Assembly (NCBI GenBank): GCA_937930305.1
Contig: CALGLE010000046.1
Coordinates: 1-35,710, forward strand
Length of the DNA: 35,710 bases
Reading direction: 5' to 3'
Source: an uncultured Granulosicoccaceae bacterium
GTDB lineage: Bacteria; Pseudomonadota; Gammaproteobacteria; Granulosicoccales; Granulosicoccaceae
In this document: positions 7,371-14,443 of the stretch, piece after piece
Layout: each line of letters begins with the position of its first letter
How positions within the stretch are numbered: position 1 is the stretch's first letter
Notes under the pieces: model-generated
What the model was told of the DNA's origin: nothing
Databases searched by the model: none
Seen by the model: only the letters and a program-made list of their open reading frames with translations
Program-made: the position numbers and the translations under genes

Positions 7371-8582
7371 ATGACGAATGTACGATACGGAATTTTAGGT
7401 TGCGGCATGATGGGCAAAGAGCACATCCGTAACCTACAGCTCATTGATGGCGCATCGGTTACCGCGATAGCTGATCCAGATTCTGCCATGCAAGCGGAAA
7501 ATAAAGCACTGGCACCTCACGCTCGATTATGTAACACGCTCGATGAATTGCTGGCAGCGAACGACATAGATGCCTTATTAATCGCCAGCCCTAACTTCCA
7601 ACACGCTGAACAATTACTCAGCATCTTGCAACGCACCAAGCTTCCGATTTTAGTAGAGAAGCCAATTTGCACCCAGTTCGACGATGTACAACTCTTAGTG
7701 GATGCTTTTGAGCAACACCCATCACCAGTGTGGGTAGCGATGGAGTACCGCTATATGCCACCGGTACAAAAATTCAGAGAGGCGTTAAGTAATGGTGTAA
7801 CCGGGAAATTACAGATGCTCTCTATCATCGAACACCGCTTCCCATTTCTAGAAAAAGTAGACGACTGGAATCGATTCAATCGTTTTTCAGGTGGCACCCT
7901 CGTTGAAAAGTGCTGCCATTACTTTGATTTAATGCGATTACTAATCCCGTCAGAACCGTGCCGTGTTTTTGCCAGCGGGGCAGCCGATCACAACCACCAA
8001 ACTGAGCGATACGAGGGCGAGGTACCCGACATTATTGATAATGCGTACGCCATTGTTGACTTTACCGGTGGGCAAAGAGCGATGTTAGAACTGTGTATGT
8101 TTGCTGAGGGATCGCGTTATCAAGAAAGCATCGTAGCTCTTGGCCCCAAGGCCAAAGTGGTTTGTGATATTCCAGGGCCCACCCGGTTTTGGCCGGACAA
8201 CTTAGGTGCAGCTCCCGAGCCACGGTTAACCATCAGCCCAAGGCATCCCGCTGGTCCAATCGAAACGTTTATCCCGGTTGATAAAGAGCTACTTGAAGCA
8301 GGCGATCACAACGGCTCTACGTTTTTCCAACATCAATTGTTTTTTGCAGCCGTAGCAGAACATATTGCCCAGCCGGTAGGGCAATCCTCAACAACCAAAA
8401 CGCGCAGTGAAACATCATCTCAAACAAAGTTGACCGACCCACTTAGTGCGTTGAATCGTGGAGTGGAAGTGTCTGCGCTGGATGGTTTGCGTGCTGTTGT
8501 ATTAGGTATGGCTGCGCAACATTCCATTGCTACAGGACAGGCGGTTGAACTGTCATCGAATGGGTTAAGCTTTGAACGTTAA
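7371..8582 (+). CDS. Gfo/Idh/MocA-family NAD(P)-dependent oxidoreductase
   Basis: The protein (403 residues) starts with the Rossmann motif YGILGCGMMGKEHIRNL, followed by VTAIADPD, where the acidic residue after strand 2 fits NAD. The family hallmark EKP is present as LVEKPICTQ (about residues 94-102). The C-terminal half carries the catalytic histidine region GGTLVEKCCHYFDLMRLL, in line with sugar or inositol dehydrogenases. These enzymes oxidise or reduce a hydroxyl on sugars, inositols or sugar acids in the cytoplasm. Being 19 bases behind the UTRA regulator and close to the SsuD-like monooxygenase, it may act on the aldehyde or sugar left after desulfonation. That link is inference. Confidence 0.88.
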   Translation: MTNVRYGILGCGMMGKEHIRNLQLIDGASVTAIADPDSAMQAENKALAPHARLCNTLDELLAANDIDALLIASPNFQHAEQLLSILQRTKLPILVEKPICTQFDDVQLLVDAFEQHPSPVWVAMEYRYMPPVQKFREALSNGVTGKLQMLSIIEHRFPFLEKVDDWNRFNRFSGGTLVEKCCHYFDLMRLLIPSEPCRVFASGAADHNHQTERYEGEVPDIIDNAYAIVDFTGGQRAMLELCMFAEGSRYQESIVALGPKAKVVCDIPGPTRFWPDNLGAAPEPRLTISPRHPAGPIETFIPVDKELLEAGDHNGSTFFQHQLFFAAVAEHIAQPVGQSSTTKTRSETSSQTKLTDPLSALNRGVEVSALDGLRAVVLGMAAQHSIATGQAVELSSNGLSFER

Positions 8583-8627
8583 TGAGCCGCGTTACGACAA
8601 TTGGAACGGAGAGTGTCGTGCATCAAT

Positions 8628-8667
8628 CAACTGACTCAGTTGAAGTACTCGACTGAAGTGCTCGACT
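8628..8667. repeat. 15-mer palindrome followed by tandem 13-mers
   Basis: CAACTGACTCAGTTG (8628-8642) is a perfect inverted repeat with one central base. It is followed directly by GAAGTACTCGACT and GAAGTGCTCGACT (8642-8654, 8655-8667), which differ at one base. They lie in the 195-base gap after the Gfo/Idh gene. The palindrome could end that transcript or be a protein site; no T-run follows. The tandem copies look like local slippage. Confidence 0.5.
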
Positions 8668-8777
8668 GCATTCGTGTGGCTTAGGTAGTCTACGGCGTTT
8701 ATAATCCCTTTGTCGAACTTGCGAGCAAATACGCGAATTGACGCTGACCGGACCCTTTACTGATATTCGAACAGTTT

Positions 8778-9242
8778 ATGAGCGATGAAAATCTAACAAA
8801 AATCCATCTAGAACTTCCGAGAAATGAGGAAGTAGGTGGCGAGGCATTCTGGGCTGAAGACTTGGGCAGCGACTTATATCGAATGCGAAATACGCCGTTT
8901 CACGCCTACGGACTGAACTTCTACGATATTGTTTATGCAAAAGCTGAATCAGAAGAATTAAAACCGTCGATACTCAGCGTACATGAATATTGCGGGCATA
9001 AGACGCTACGAGTTGTTTTCATGGACAAGGCATCCGTAACTGAACGAGCTGAAAGGCTGTCTAAACTAAATGAATTTAGAGCGTCCCATGAGAATGCAGA
9101 CGGCGTGCTTTTCGCCATTGATGTTGAGCCCGATGGAGATTATGGGGCAGTTTGCGACGCACTATATGCATGGGAAAAGGAAGGAATTCTTTCTTATGAA
9201 ACATGCGAAGCGAGAGATGGCTGCGGATTTGAAGCGAAGTGA
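8778..9242 (+). CDS. DUF4265 domain-containing protein
   Basis: The 154-residue protein contains GEAFWAEDLGSDLYRMRNTP followed by FHAYGLNFYDIV, the conserved core of DUF4265, and later TLRVVFMDKAS and GDYGAVCDALYAWEKEG. The family has no assigned function; members are small soluble proteins frequent in variable genomic regions. There is no signal peptide or membrane segment. No Shine-Dalgarno is visible before ATG 8778. A weak promoter can be proposed (TTGACG at 8738-8743, 18 bases, GATATT at 8762-8767), which would give a very short leader. It is followed 67 bases later by a DUF6933 gene on the same strand. Confidence 0.8.
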   Translation: MSDENLTKIHLELPRNEEVGGEAFWAEDLGSDLYRMRNTPFHAYGLNFYDIVYAKAESEELKPSILSVHEYCGHKTLRVVFMDKASVTERAERLSKLNEFRASHENADGVLFAIDVEPDGDYGAVCDALYAWEKEGILSYETCEARDGCGFEAK

Positions 9243-9309
9243 CAAACGAGTCATAAGGCCAAGATCTACTTCCTATTTGTGGGCATTGTAGTAAAGTATA
9301 GGGCGATCC

Positions 9310-9831
9310 GTGCTTCAAATTCGGTGCACAGCAAAAGTGCTCAAGCAATTCGGCGTGTCCACATCCGATGCCTGTGAGTCTGTTTCTGCAGATAGCTTGC
9401 TCGGTAATTGGTACTGCAATTTACTCACAATAGACAGGCGAAAATGTATTCTTTTTATGAGTGAGCGAACTTTCTTGTCGTTTTTACTGTTTGGTGTACG
9501 CAAAGACAACAGTAAATCAATGCCGCAAACTTTTTCGAATGGATTGTCCCAATTACTGGAAATCGAAGGTTTTAGCGACGAACAGATTCACCGAGTCTTC
9601 GAAGACTATCAACTGTGCGAACTAACGAAAACAAACAACCGAAGCGCTCTGGGTAATCTGCGAGATTTGATGCTTAACTACGAACACGCAATCATGTACG
9701 AAGGCGGTCTCAAGCAATGCAATCTAGGAAAGATTATTCATAGCATGAACAGAATGCCTCAAAATAATTTGGATTGGAAATTCTCAATTGATGTTGCCAG
9801 AGACCTTATTAGCTCCAAAAATGCGTCCTGA
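9310..9831 (+). CDS. DUF6933-like protein of unknown function
   Basis: From GTG 9310 the protein reads MLQIRCTAKVLKQFGV, then SLLGNWYCNLLTIDRRKCIL and FMSERTFLSFLLFGVRK. This pattern (short RCT-x-K-x-L start, LG-x-W-x-x-N strand, R-R strand, N/S-E-R-T strand) is what I associate with DUF6933. The C-terminal half is helical and ends in a conserved-looking NRMPQNNLDWKFSIDVAR segment. Length is 173 residues; no export signal. Function is unknown. It is the second small orphan gene in the accessory stretch and is probably co-transcribed with the DUF4265 gene. Confidence 0.65.
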   Translation: MLQIRCTAKVLKQFGVSTSDACESVSADSLLGNWYCNLLTIDRRKCILFMSERTFLSFLLFGVRKDNSKSMPQTFSNGLSQLLEIEGFSDEQIHRVFEDYQLCELTKTNNRSALGNLRDLMLNYEHAIMYEGGLKQCNLGKIIHSMNRMPQNNLDWKFSIDVARDLISSKNAS

Positions 9832-9878
9832 AACCTAACGTTTCCATGGAGTCGACATCGTGAATTCGCACTCCTTAC

Positions 9879-9895
9879 GCGACCGCTTCGGTCGC
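9879..9895. other. Short GC-rich hairpin in the gap before the first toxin-antitoxin module
   Basis: GCGACCG-CTT-CGGTCGC forms a perfect 7-bp stem, 48 bases past the DUF6933 stop. No T-run follows, so it is at best a weak terminator. The rest of 9832-10058 shows no gene. Confidence 0.4.
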
Positions 9896-10058
9896 ACAAA
9901 CTCACATGCAACTCATGGATGATGTTGGCCTGCAATGCGGAATGTTCGCGACGATTGGTTCGACACCACGTTATTGCGAGATTCCGGGCTACACCTGGGC
10001 AGTAGGCCCTCAACAGCCCAAAACCACCGGAATTTCGTTAACTTCCTCACAATACCAT

Positions 10059-10096
10059 TTGCCGATCCTAAATAATGGTGGTATATATGCCACCAT
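10059..10096 (+). promoter_or_regulatory. Promoter with overlapping palindromic operator of the PIN/RHH module
   Basis: TTGCCG (10059-10064), a 17-base spacer and TATATA (10082-10087) form a plausible sigma-70 promoter. The -10 box sits inside a near-perfect 22-bp palindrome, ATGGTGGTATATATGCCACCAT (10075-10096), with a single mismatched pair. The palindrome ends directly before the ATG at 10097. Transcription would start about 10094, so the toxin message would be leaderless or nearly so, consistent with the lack of a Shine-Dalgarno. A bound RHH antitoxin would block both polymerase and the start codon region. Confidence 0.6.
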
Positions 10097-10531
10097 ATGA
10101 AAGTAGTTCTAGACACCAATGTGCTCGTGATGGCTCTTCGTTCAAGAAGAGGCGCATCTTTTAGTCTTTTAGCTGAGTTGCCAGCCGACGACTTTGAAAT
10201 AGTGCTTACGATACCTCTGTATACAGAGTATCAGGATGTATTGTCTAGACCGGAGGTGTTGGAGCTTGGATACACTGTTGATGACATAGAAGAATTGACT
10301 CGGTACTTATCAAGCATCAGCCATAAGCAAGCGATTCACTATCTATGGAGACCTTGGTTAAAAGATCCAAAAGACGACATGGTGCTTGAAGCTGCGTTTG
10401 CATCTCAGAGCAAATATATCGTGACATACAACTCGAAAGACTTCGTAGGAAAGGGCATTGAAGAATCGTTTGGTATAAAGCCTGTCAACGCGAAACAGTT
10501 TCTTATTGAAGTAGGGAGAATAGATAAATGA
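10097..10531 (+). CDS. PIN-domain toxin (COG1569-type) of a type II toxin-antitoxin module
   Basis: The 144-residue protein begins MKVVLDTNVLVMALRSRRGA, the first acidic strand of a PIN nuclease (Asp6 in LDTN). Further acidic positions occur in YTEYQDVLSRPEVLE, in KDPKDDMVLEAA (about residues 94-105) and in YIVTYNSKDF near the C-terminus, matching the metal site of COG1569 toxins. Such proteins are Mg-dependent RNases. The stop overlaps the ATG of the following ribbon-helix-helix gene by 4 bases (ATGA), which places the toxin before its antitoxin, the reverse of the usual VapBC order but usual for this PIN group. Expression is probably governed by the palindromic promoter directly upstream. 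Confidence 0.85.
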   Translation: MKVVLDTNVLVMALRSRRGASFSLLAELPADDFEIVLTIPLYTEYQDVLSRPEVLELGYTVDDIEELTRYLSSISHKQAIHYLWRPWLKDPKDDMVLEAAFASQSKYIVTYNSKDFVGKGIEESFGIKPVNAKQFLIEVGRIDK

Positions 10532-10764
10532 GCACAATGACTGTAAGGCTTCCGGAATCGTTGCATAATCAACTAAAGGATTTAGCCAAAGCTGAAGGAA
10601 TTTCAATTAATCAATTCTTAGTAGTTGCAGCTGCAGAGAAAATGTCTGCGCTTAAAGCTGTGGAGTTTCTTGAGTCGGAAGCGAAACTTTCCAGTCGTAA
10701 AGGTTTCGAGCGCGTATTAGGAAAAGTTCCAGATGTTGAGCCTGAAGAAACTGATCGACTCTAA
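10528..10764 (+). CDS. Ribbon-helix-helix antitoxin (HicB/CopG-like)
   Basis: This is a 78-residue protein. MSTMTVRLPESLHNQLKDLA is a typical RHH beta strand plus first helix, and GISINQFLVVAAAEKMSAL gives the second helix. The C-terminal 30 residues, rich in charged amino acids (SSRKGFERVLGKVPDVEPEE), would wrap the PIN toxin and neutralise it. The ATG overlaps the toxin stop by 4 bases, so translation is coupled. The dimer is expected to bind the palindrome at 10075-10096. Confidence 0.85.
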   Translation: MSTMTVRLPESLHNQLKDLAKAEGISINQFLVVAAAEKMSALKAVEFLESEAKLSSRKGFERVLGKVPDVEPEETDRL

Positions 10765-10847
10765 CGTTTGACGTTGCTGTCTAACTTAGCCGTGAACTCG
10801 AAAGTTGATTTATTACTCTTTGCTTTATCGCTCCAGTCACAATAAAT

Positions 10848-10871
10848 TCAACTGCAAGTTACGGCAGTTGA
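10848..10871. terminator. Hairpin between the two convergent toxin-antitoxin modules
   Basis: TCAACTGC / GCAGTTGA forms an 8-bp perfect stem with an 8-base loop, in the 177-base gap between the ends of the RHH gene (plus) and the vapC gene (minus). It could stop transcription from both sides, although there is no T-run. Confidence 0.35.
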
Positions 10872-10941
10872 TAGCCAGCAATGGATATATCTGTTGAGGC
10901 TTAAGAAAAGCTGGAATTGAAATCCAAGTAGAACGTCTAGT

Positions 10942-11337
10942 TCATGCAAGTGCTGGGATTAGGTTTAGTTTATCCACGAATGGTTTGAAGTCTTTGTCAG
11001 AGAATAGAAGCGGGATCTTCTCGTCAATGCAATACGAAGCAATAATTACATCATTAGTTTTGCGAACCGTGATTCCGATTTTTCGCAATTCACGAAATTT
11101 CGCAGCTGCCTTGTTCGACCGATCTGTGCCCAGCAGCTCCAGTTGTTCGAACTCAGCCAGAGCAGATTTTGCAGTAGTGAAATCTTTGTCAGATCTGAAT
11201 CCTTGCAAAACTTCTGTTATGACTAAGTCGCCTATTGCAATTGCGTGTACTCCGAGAGCGTTATCTAGAAACTCTACTTCAGGCGAACCGGCGTCGTTGA
11301 AAAAGTCGATCCATACACTGGAGTCGACTAAGATCAC
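10942..11337 (-). CDS. vapC: VapC-type PIN-domain toxin
   Basis: The 131-residue protein starts MILVDSSVWIDFFND, a standard VapC first strand with Asp5. The other acidic residues of the PIN active site appear in DLVITEVLQGF (Glu), in RKTNDVIIASYC (Asp) and in PLLFSDKDFKPF (Asp). VapC toxins are site-specific RNases, often acting on initiator tRNA or rRNA; the target here is unknown. Its ATG overlaps the end of vapB by 4 bases, the classic vapBC order. The module converges on the other PIN module at 10097-10764. Confidence 0.88.
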   Translation of the reverse strand: MILVDSSVWIDFFNDAGSPEVEFLDNALGVHAIAIGDLVITEVLQGFRSDKDFTTAKSALAEFEQLELLGTDRSNKAAAKFRELRKIGITVRKTNDVIIASYCIDEKIPLLFSDKDFKPFVDKLNLIPALA

Positions 11338-11534
11338 TTCTTAGACCTCATCTGGCTCAAATCGCCATCCCACTTAAGTTTACCTCGATATTTTTTGATT
11401 TGTTCTTGCCGTTTCAGCCTAACAAGTGATGCGAGACCCAGTTCAACGACTTCTCTCTTGGTGGAAGCGCCAGTGGCTTTCATCGCGTTGGAGAGCAGCT
11501 TGTCATCAATATCTATATTAGTGCGCATGGACAT
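11334..11534 (-). CDS. vapB: VapB-type antitoxin
   Basis: This 66-residue protein, MSMRTNIDIDDKLLSNAMKA then TGASTKREVVELGLASLVRL, is the VapB family's strand-helix-helix DNA-binding domain, including the T-K-R-E-V-V-E-x-x-L block. The charged tail (KKYRGKLKWDGDLSQMRSKK) has the W-x-G-D-L segment that VapB uses to lie in the VapC groove. ATG 11528 (MRTNID) is an alternative start. The palindrome and promoter at 11544-11588 are immediately upstream. Confidence 0.88.
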   Translation of the reverse strand: MSMRTNIDIDDKLLSNAMKATGASTKREVVELGLASLVRLKRQEQIKKYRGKLKWDGDLSQMRSKK

Positions 11535-11543
11535 TTTCTGAGA

Positions 11544-11588
11544 TGTGTATATATTTAAAAATTATACACATATATGGCCAAATGTCGA
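11544..11588 (-). promoter_or_regulatory. vapBC promoter and operator palindrome
   Basis: On the minus strand TCGACA (11588-11583), 16 bases and TATAAT (11566-11561) make a good sigma-70 promoter. The -10 box lies in one arm of an inverted repeat TGTGTATA-N11-TATACACA (11544-11551 / 11563-11570), whose near edge is 10 bases before the vapB ATG. This is the expected layout for autoregulation by the VapBC complex. Confidence 0.65.
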
Positions 11589-11832
11589 TAGTCTGCGCGT
11601 TGTTGTATAACATTGTTATGAGGTTAAAGTAATCAATATCATGGCTTGTTTCGATCTAAGATTGTCCTTTGTGCGTGCCGATTTTATAAGACCGCATTGG
11701 TCTCCTGACCGATAGCTTGTGCCTTCAGATTAAATGGAAGATTTCTGATTGCGGCAACTGCGGGAATTCGGTTGATCTCAGACCCACTAAGTAATCTGCT
11801 CAGCTGCCAGTGTCAGAACTATATCGCCGATT
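11589..11832. other. Non-coding stretch between vapB and the DUF2853 gene
   Basis: No plausible gene was seen. A small inverted repeat ATAAC-ATT-GTTAT occurs at 11607-11619. The remainder has no recognised element. Confidence 0.4.
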
Positions 11833-11876
11833 TTGCGCCGGCACTCATTTTCTTCTAATATCGGGTGTTGAACACC
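11833..11876 (+). promoter_or_regulatory. Candidate DUF2853 promoter with palindrome at the start site
   Basis: TTGCGC (11833-11838), a 17-base spacer and TAATAT (11856-11861) are followed by a perfect 13-base inverted repeat GGTGTTGAACACC (11864-11876), placed where transcription would begin. The hexamers are only partial matches to consensus, so the promoter is tentative; the palindrome itself is exact. Confidence 0.35.
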
Positions 11877-11898
11877 ATTAAAAAAGAGGACGAATGAG

Positions 11899-12231
11899 AT
11901 GAGTGAACTGAACGCGAAATTGGCGAAATTTAAAGCTGAAGCCTTAGGGCAATTAGAAAAAGCGGGTGAGTCTGACATTGATGATGCGGTGTTGTCGAAG
12001 CTTGTCAATAATCTAAAGCTGGTCATCGATAACAAAGACGCTTTGTCGGTCGCAGGATCGGATCCGAAGGAGATGGAAACGGTGCGTCGTAACTTCATCG
12101 TAAAAAAATTAGGTATTGATGACGAAGAGAAAGGCAAGGCGATTTGCGCAGATGTGGCGAAAAAGATGTCTGACAGCCGGATGAAAAATCGCGCAGCCTT
12201 TTATTACCTATGCATGAAACACGCAGGTTAA
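11899..12231 (+). CDS. DUF2853 family protein
   Basis: The 110-residue protein contains the features of DUF2853: a helical N-terminus, VIDNKDALSVAGSDPKEMET (about residues 46-65), the basic NFIVKKLGIDDEE, and a C-terminal MKNRAAFYYLCMK. Family function is unknown; a small helical fold is known from structural genomics. A GAGGA ribosome-binding site lies 8 bases before ATG 11899; another ATG at 11894 runs straight into a stop. Its TAA overlaps the eboC stop on the other strand (4 shared bases), so these two genes converge with no room for a terminator. Confidence 0.85.
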   Translation: MSELNAKLAKFKAEALGQLEKAGESDIDDAVLSKLVNNLKLVIDNKDALSVAGSDPKEMETVRRNFIVKKLGIDDEEKGKAICADVAKKMSDSRMKNRAAFYYLCMKHAG

Positions 12232-13166
12232 GTACCTGACACCCCACGTTGTAGCAATAGGGTTAATACCCAACACACCATAGCAAGCATGGCTAAGGCA
12301 GGGAAGCCGCTAGCGAACAGCACCACCGCATCCCACAACGCAATACCTGCGATAAGAGTCACCACAGCCACAGGGATGTCCCCAGTCGCACGGCGAAACA
12401 CCCGATGTAAGGCATAGGCTACGCTGGCACATAAAAAAAACAAGGCAGTTGCAGCTAGGGGATCATTCACCGCCATATAGCCAGCCCAAATCAGAGGCAC
12501 AGCCAGGCCCAGAAGTGGCCATGCTCGTTTTATTTGATTCAAGTGTTCTTGCTTCGCGGTGTAGGTTAAACCCATAACATAAAGACACAACATAAGCGCT
12601 GGGATTAAAACATTCTGCGTTAATTCGCGTGACACGATCAACGCGCAAGTGATGTACACCAGTGCTCGGCAGCAACCCATAATGACCGGGCTGAGCGGGT
12701 TGTTTTTGTGCCAGGCGTTGTACAACAGGATGCACCCAATAAGCGCTAAGACGGAAAAACATGCTTGACCTAACGACTGACCAGCAATATGTGCAGCTAT
12801 AAGTGTGGTGGAAACGCTACAGACCAAAAGTGTCAACGCGACAAACACCACCGTCTTCAATGCGACTTCGCCATTAGCAATCGGCCGATCCTGCTGGTGC
12901 AACTTGTCAAAATCAACGTCGAAGACATCGTTTAACAACATGCCCGCTAAATATGCAAATGTGATGGCCAGTAAACTGAACATAACCGTGTAAGGGTGTA
13001 ATTGCGTACCCGAAGCGCTGGCCAGCGCTAATCCGGTCAGTACGTTGGTCCATACGGTAGGAAGGTTAGAAACTCGACCCAGTTTCATCCACACCATCGG
13101 CGTCGCTTTCAAACTCAGGCGCGATGGTTGGGAGGATATTCTTGTAGCGAGGGAATCAGTATTCAT
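12228..13166 (-). CDS. eboC: EboC: UbiA-like membrane protein of the ebo cluster
   Basis: From ATG 13166 the protein has 312 residues and eight to nine hydrophobic helices. The first UbiA motif is present in AGMLLNDVFDVDFDKLHQQD (N-D-x-x-D-x-x-x-D, about residues 75-94) with the following RPI. The second aspartate-rich motif of true prenyltransferases is not evident; the corresponding place reads LTYTAKQEHLNQIKRAWPLL. EboC proteins are annotated as UbiA-like, and a prenyl transfer to the ebo product has been guessed but not demonstrated as far as I know. A TTG two codons earlier is possible. It lies 9 bases behind eboE, so both are co-transcribed as the tail of the cluster. Confidence 0.88.
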   Translation of the reverse strand: MNTDSLATRISSQPSRLSLKATPMVWMKLGRVSNLPTVWTNVLTGLALASASGTQLHPYTVMFSLLAITFAYLAGMLLNDVFDVDFDKLHQQDRPIANGEVALKTVVFVALTLLVCSVSTTLIAAHIAGQSLGQACFSVLALIGCILLYNAWHKNNPLSPVIMGCCRALVYITCALIVSRELTQNVLIPALMLCLYVMGLTYTAKQEHLNQIKRAWPLLGLAVPLIWAGYMAVNDPLAATALFFLCASVAYALHRVFRRATGDIPVAVVTLIAGIALWDAVVLFASGFPALAMLAMVCWVLTLLLQRGVSGT

Positions 13167-13175
13167 GGTCAATGA

Positions 13176-14399
13176 TTAGGCGGCCTTTTGTTTTCTCTCA
13201 CTGATCGTGTCTTGAACCCACTCAAGCTCAAGCACAATGGCCTCATTCAAACTTAAGCTACGATAGCTTTCGGGTAGAACATCCCAGGTGTATGTTTCCA
13301 CTTCCAGGTGTTGGCTGATCGGTTTGACTGCGTGTCGCTGTAAGGCTTCTCGAACAAAAAATTGTGTGGATGAAAATTCACCTAAATCGTCTAAGAAGAT
13401 GGGTACATGAAAATGAACCCGCCATTCGCGCTCTTCTGTGCTGTCGCCAAGTGCTGCTAAGGCTTCGGGCAAATCGGTATAGCGATTGATCTTGCCTTGG
13501 TGTTTTTCTATTACCTGATGCAAGTACACTTCGTCGATAAATGGTGTTAGTAGATGCTTATTTTTGCTTGAAAGATTGGGCAGGCGTAGCCCGGCACTGA
13601 TTTGCAATTTACCAATAGTGATTCCGGCGCGTTCAATTTCATCAATACACGCATGGCATGATTCGAATTCAACGGCTGCATGACATAAGTCTAAACATAA
13701 GGTTAAATGAGTACGCAGCAAGTCTTCGGCTATTTCGGAGCTGACGTTGAGTCGATCTGCCATTTGAGCGCGGGCCACATCACCATACAAGTAGTCGTTG
13801 AAATATTGGATAGATTCTTCAACGGTTTCTAGAAAGCAACAAGGTTCAGGTTCTAGAGCTAAAACAATCTGCTTACCGGTGCGTCGTTCGATGTCCACTA
13901 AGTGAGCGGCCTGCTCAACAAAGTAGTAGGTCATTTTTTCAACGTCTTCCCTGCAGGTAACTGAGCTTTTGAATGCGCCAGGGACGGTACTTATGCTACC
14001 GGTTAAGTTGGGTGGTAAAAATTCAGCGAAGGCATCGGCTAGGGTGTTGCTGTACTCTAAACGGGCCGCGTCTTTCCAATCGGGAAGATACACATTCTCT
14101 TTCACGCTTTCCCCATGAAAGGTACCGTGTGGAAAACCGTTAATGGTGAACACATAACAGTTTTCTTGGTTTAAAAATTCTCGTAAATCAGCGATGGCAG
14201 AAGGTTTAGCCAACTCTTGAGCAGCTTCTGCTGACAGCCGCAAGCCCAGACCAAAAGGGTGGTTCGGGCTGAGCCTGGATTTGATAATCGGGATGTGCGT
14301 GCGCAAATTATTCAGCACATCCTCCCAGCTTTCGCCGGCGTGAATGTTTGAACAATAACTGAGGTGGCCGAGCGCGGCCGATCGAGCTGAGAGGTCCAT
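13176..14399 (-). CDS. eboE: EboE: sugar-isomerase-like TIM-barrel protein of the ebo cluster
   Basis: From ATG 14399 (MDLSARSAALGHLSYCSNIH) the protein has 407 residues. It resembles the xylose-isomerase-like/AP-endonuclease-2 barrel: IVLALEPEPCCFLETVE holds the first acidic metal ligand, THLTLCLDLCHAAVEFE the D-x-x-H pair, and ITIGKLQISAGLRLP a later strand. The opening LSYCSNIHAGESWEDVLNNL is characteristic of EboE (annotated as metabolite traffic protein). In-frame codons upstream of 14399 overlap eboF on the other strand and lack the family start, so they are not used. In Nostoc, ebo genes are needed for scytonemin monomer to reach the periplasm; the exact reaction of EboE is unknown. 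Confidence 0.9.
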   Translation of the reverse strand: MDLSARSAALGHLSYCSNIHAGESWEDVLNNLRTHIPIIKSRLSPNHPFGLGLRLSAEAAQELAKPSAIADLREFLNQENCYVFTINGFPHGTFHGESVKENVYLPDWKDAARLEYSNTLADAFAEFLPPNLTGSISTVPGAFKSSVTCREDVEKMTYYFVEQAAHLVDIERRTGKQIVLALEPEPCCFLETVEESIQYFNDYLYGDVARAQMADRLNVSSEIAEDLLRTHLTLCLDLCHAAVEFESCHACIDEIERAGITIGKLQISAGLRLPNLSSKNKHLLTPFIDEVYLHQVIEKHQGKINRYTDLPEALAALGDSTEEREWRVHFHVPIFLDDLGEFSSTQFFVREALQRHAVKPISQHLEVETYTWDVLPESYRSLSLNEAIVLELEWVQDTISERKQKAA

Positions 14400-14410
14400 A
14401 CCCCTACACT

Positions 14411-14443
14411 TGCACGAACCGTGCATAAACCGGTGCATGAAAC
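14411..14443. promoter_or_regulatory. Three phased TGCAYRAAMC repeats in the eboE/eboF divergent gap
   Basis: TGCACGAACC (14411-14420), TGCATAAACC (14422-14431) and TGCATGAAAC (14434-14443) are spaced 11 and 12 bases apart, about one helical turn. The first pair also gives an inverted repeat TGCAC-N5-GTGCA (14411-14425). The third copy contains the eboF ATG. The gap between the two divergent starts is only 37 bases, so a protein binding here would affect both genes. Confidence 0.5.

Noticed and set aside
8583..11640. Chromosomal integron cassette array, suggested by toxin-antitoxin modules, DUF genes and CTAACG near some stops
   Set aside because: No pair of inverse core and GTTRRRY core sites bounding an imperfect palindrome was found after the genes, gene directions are mixed, and no integrase is present.
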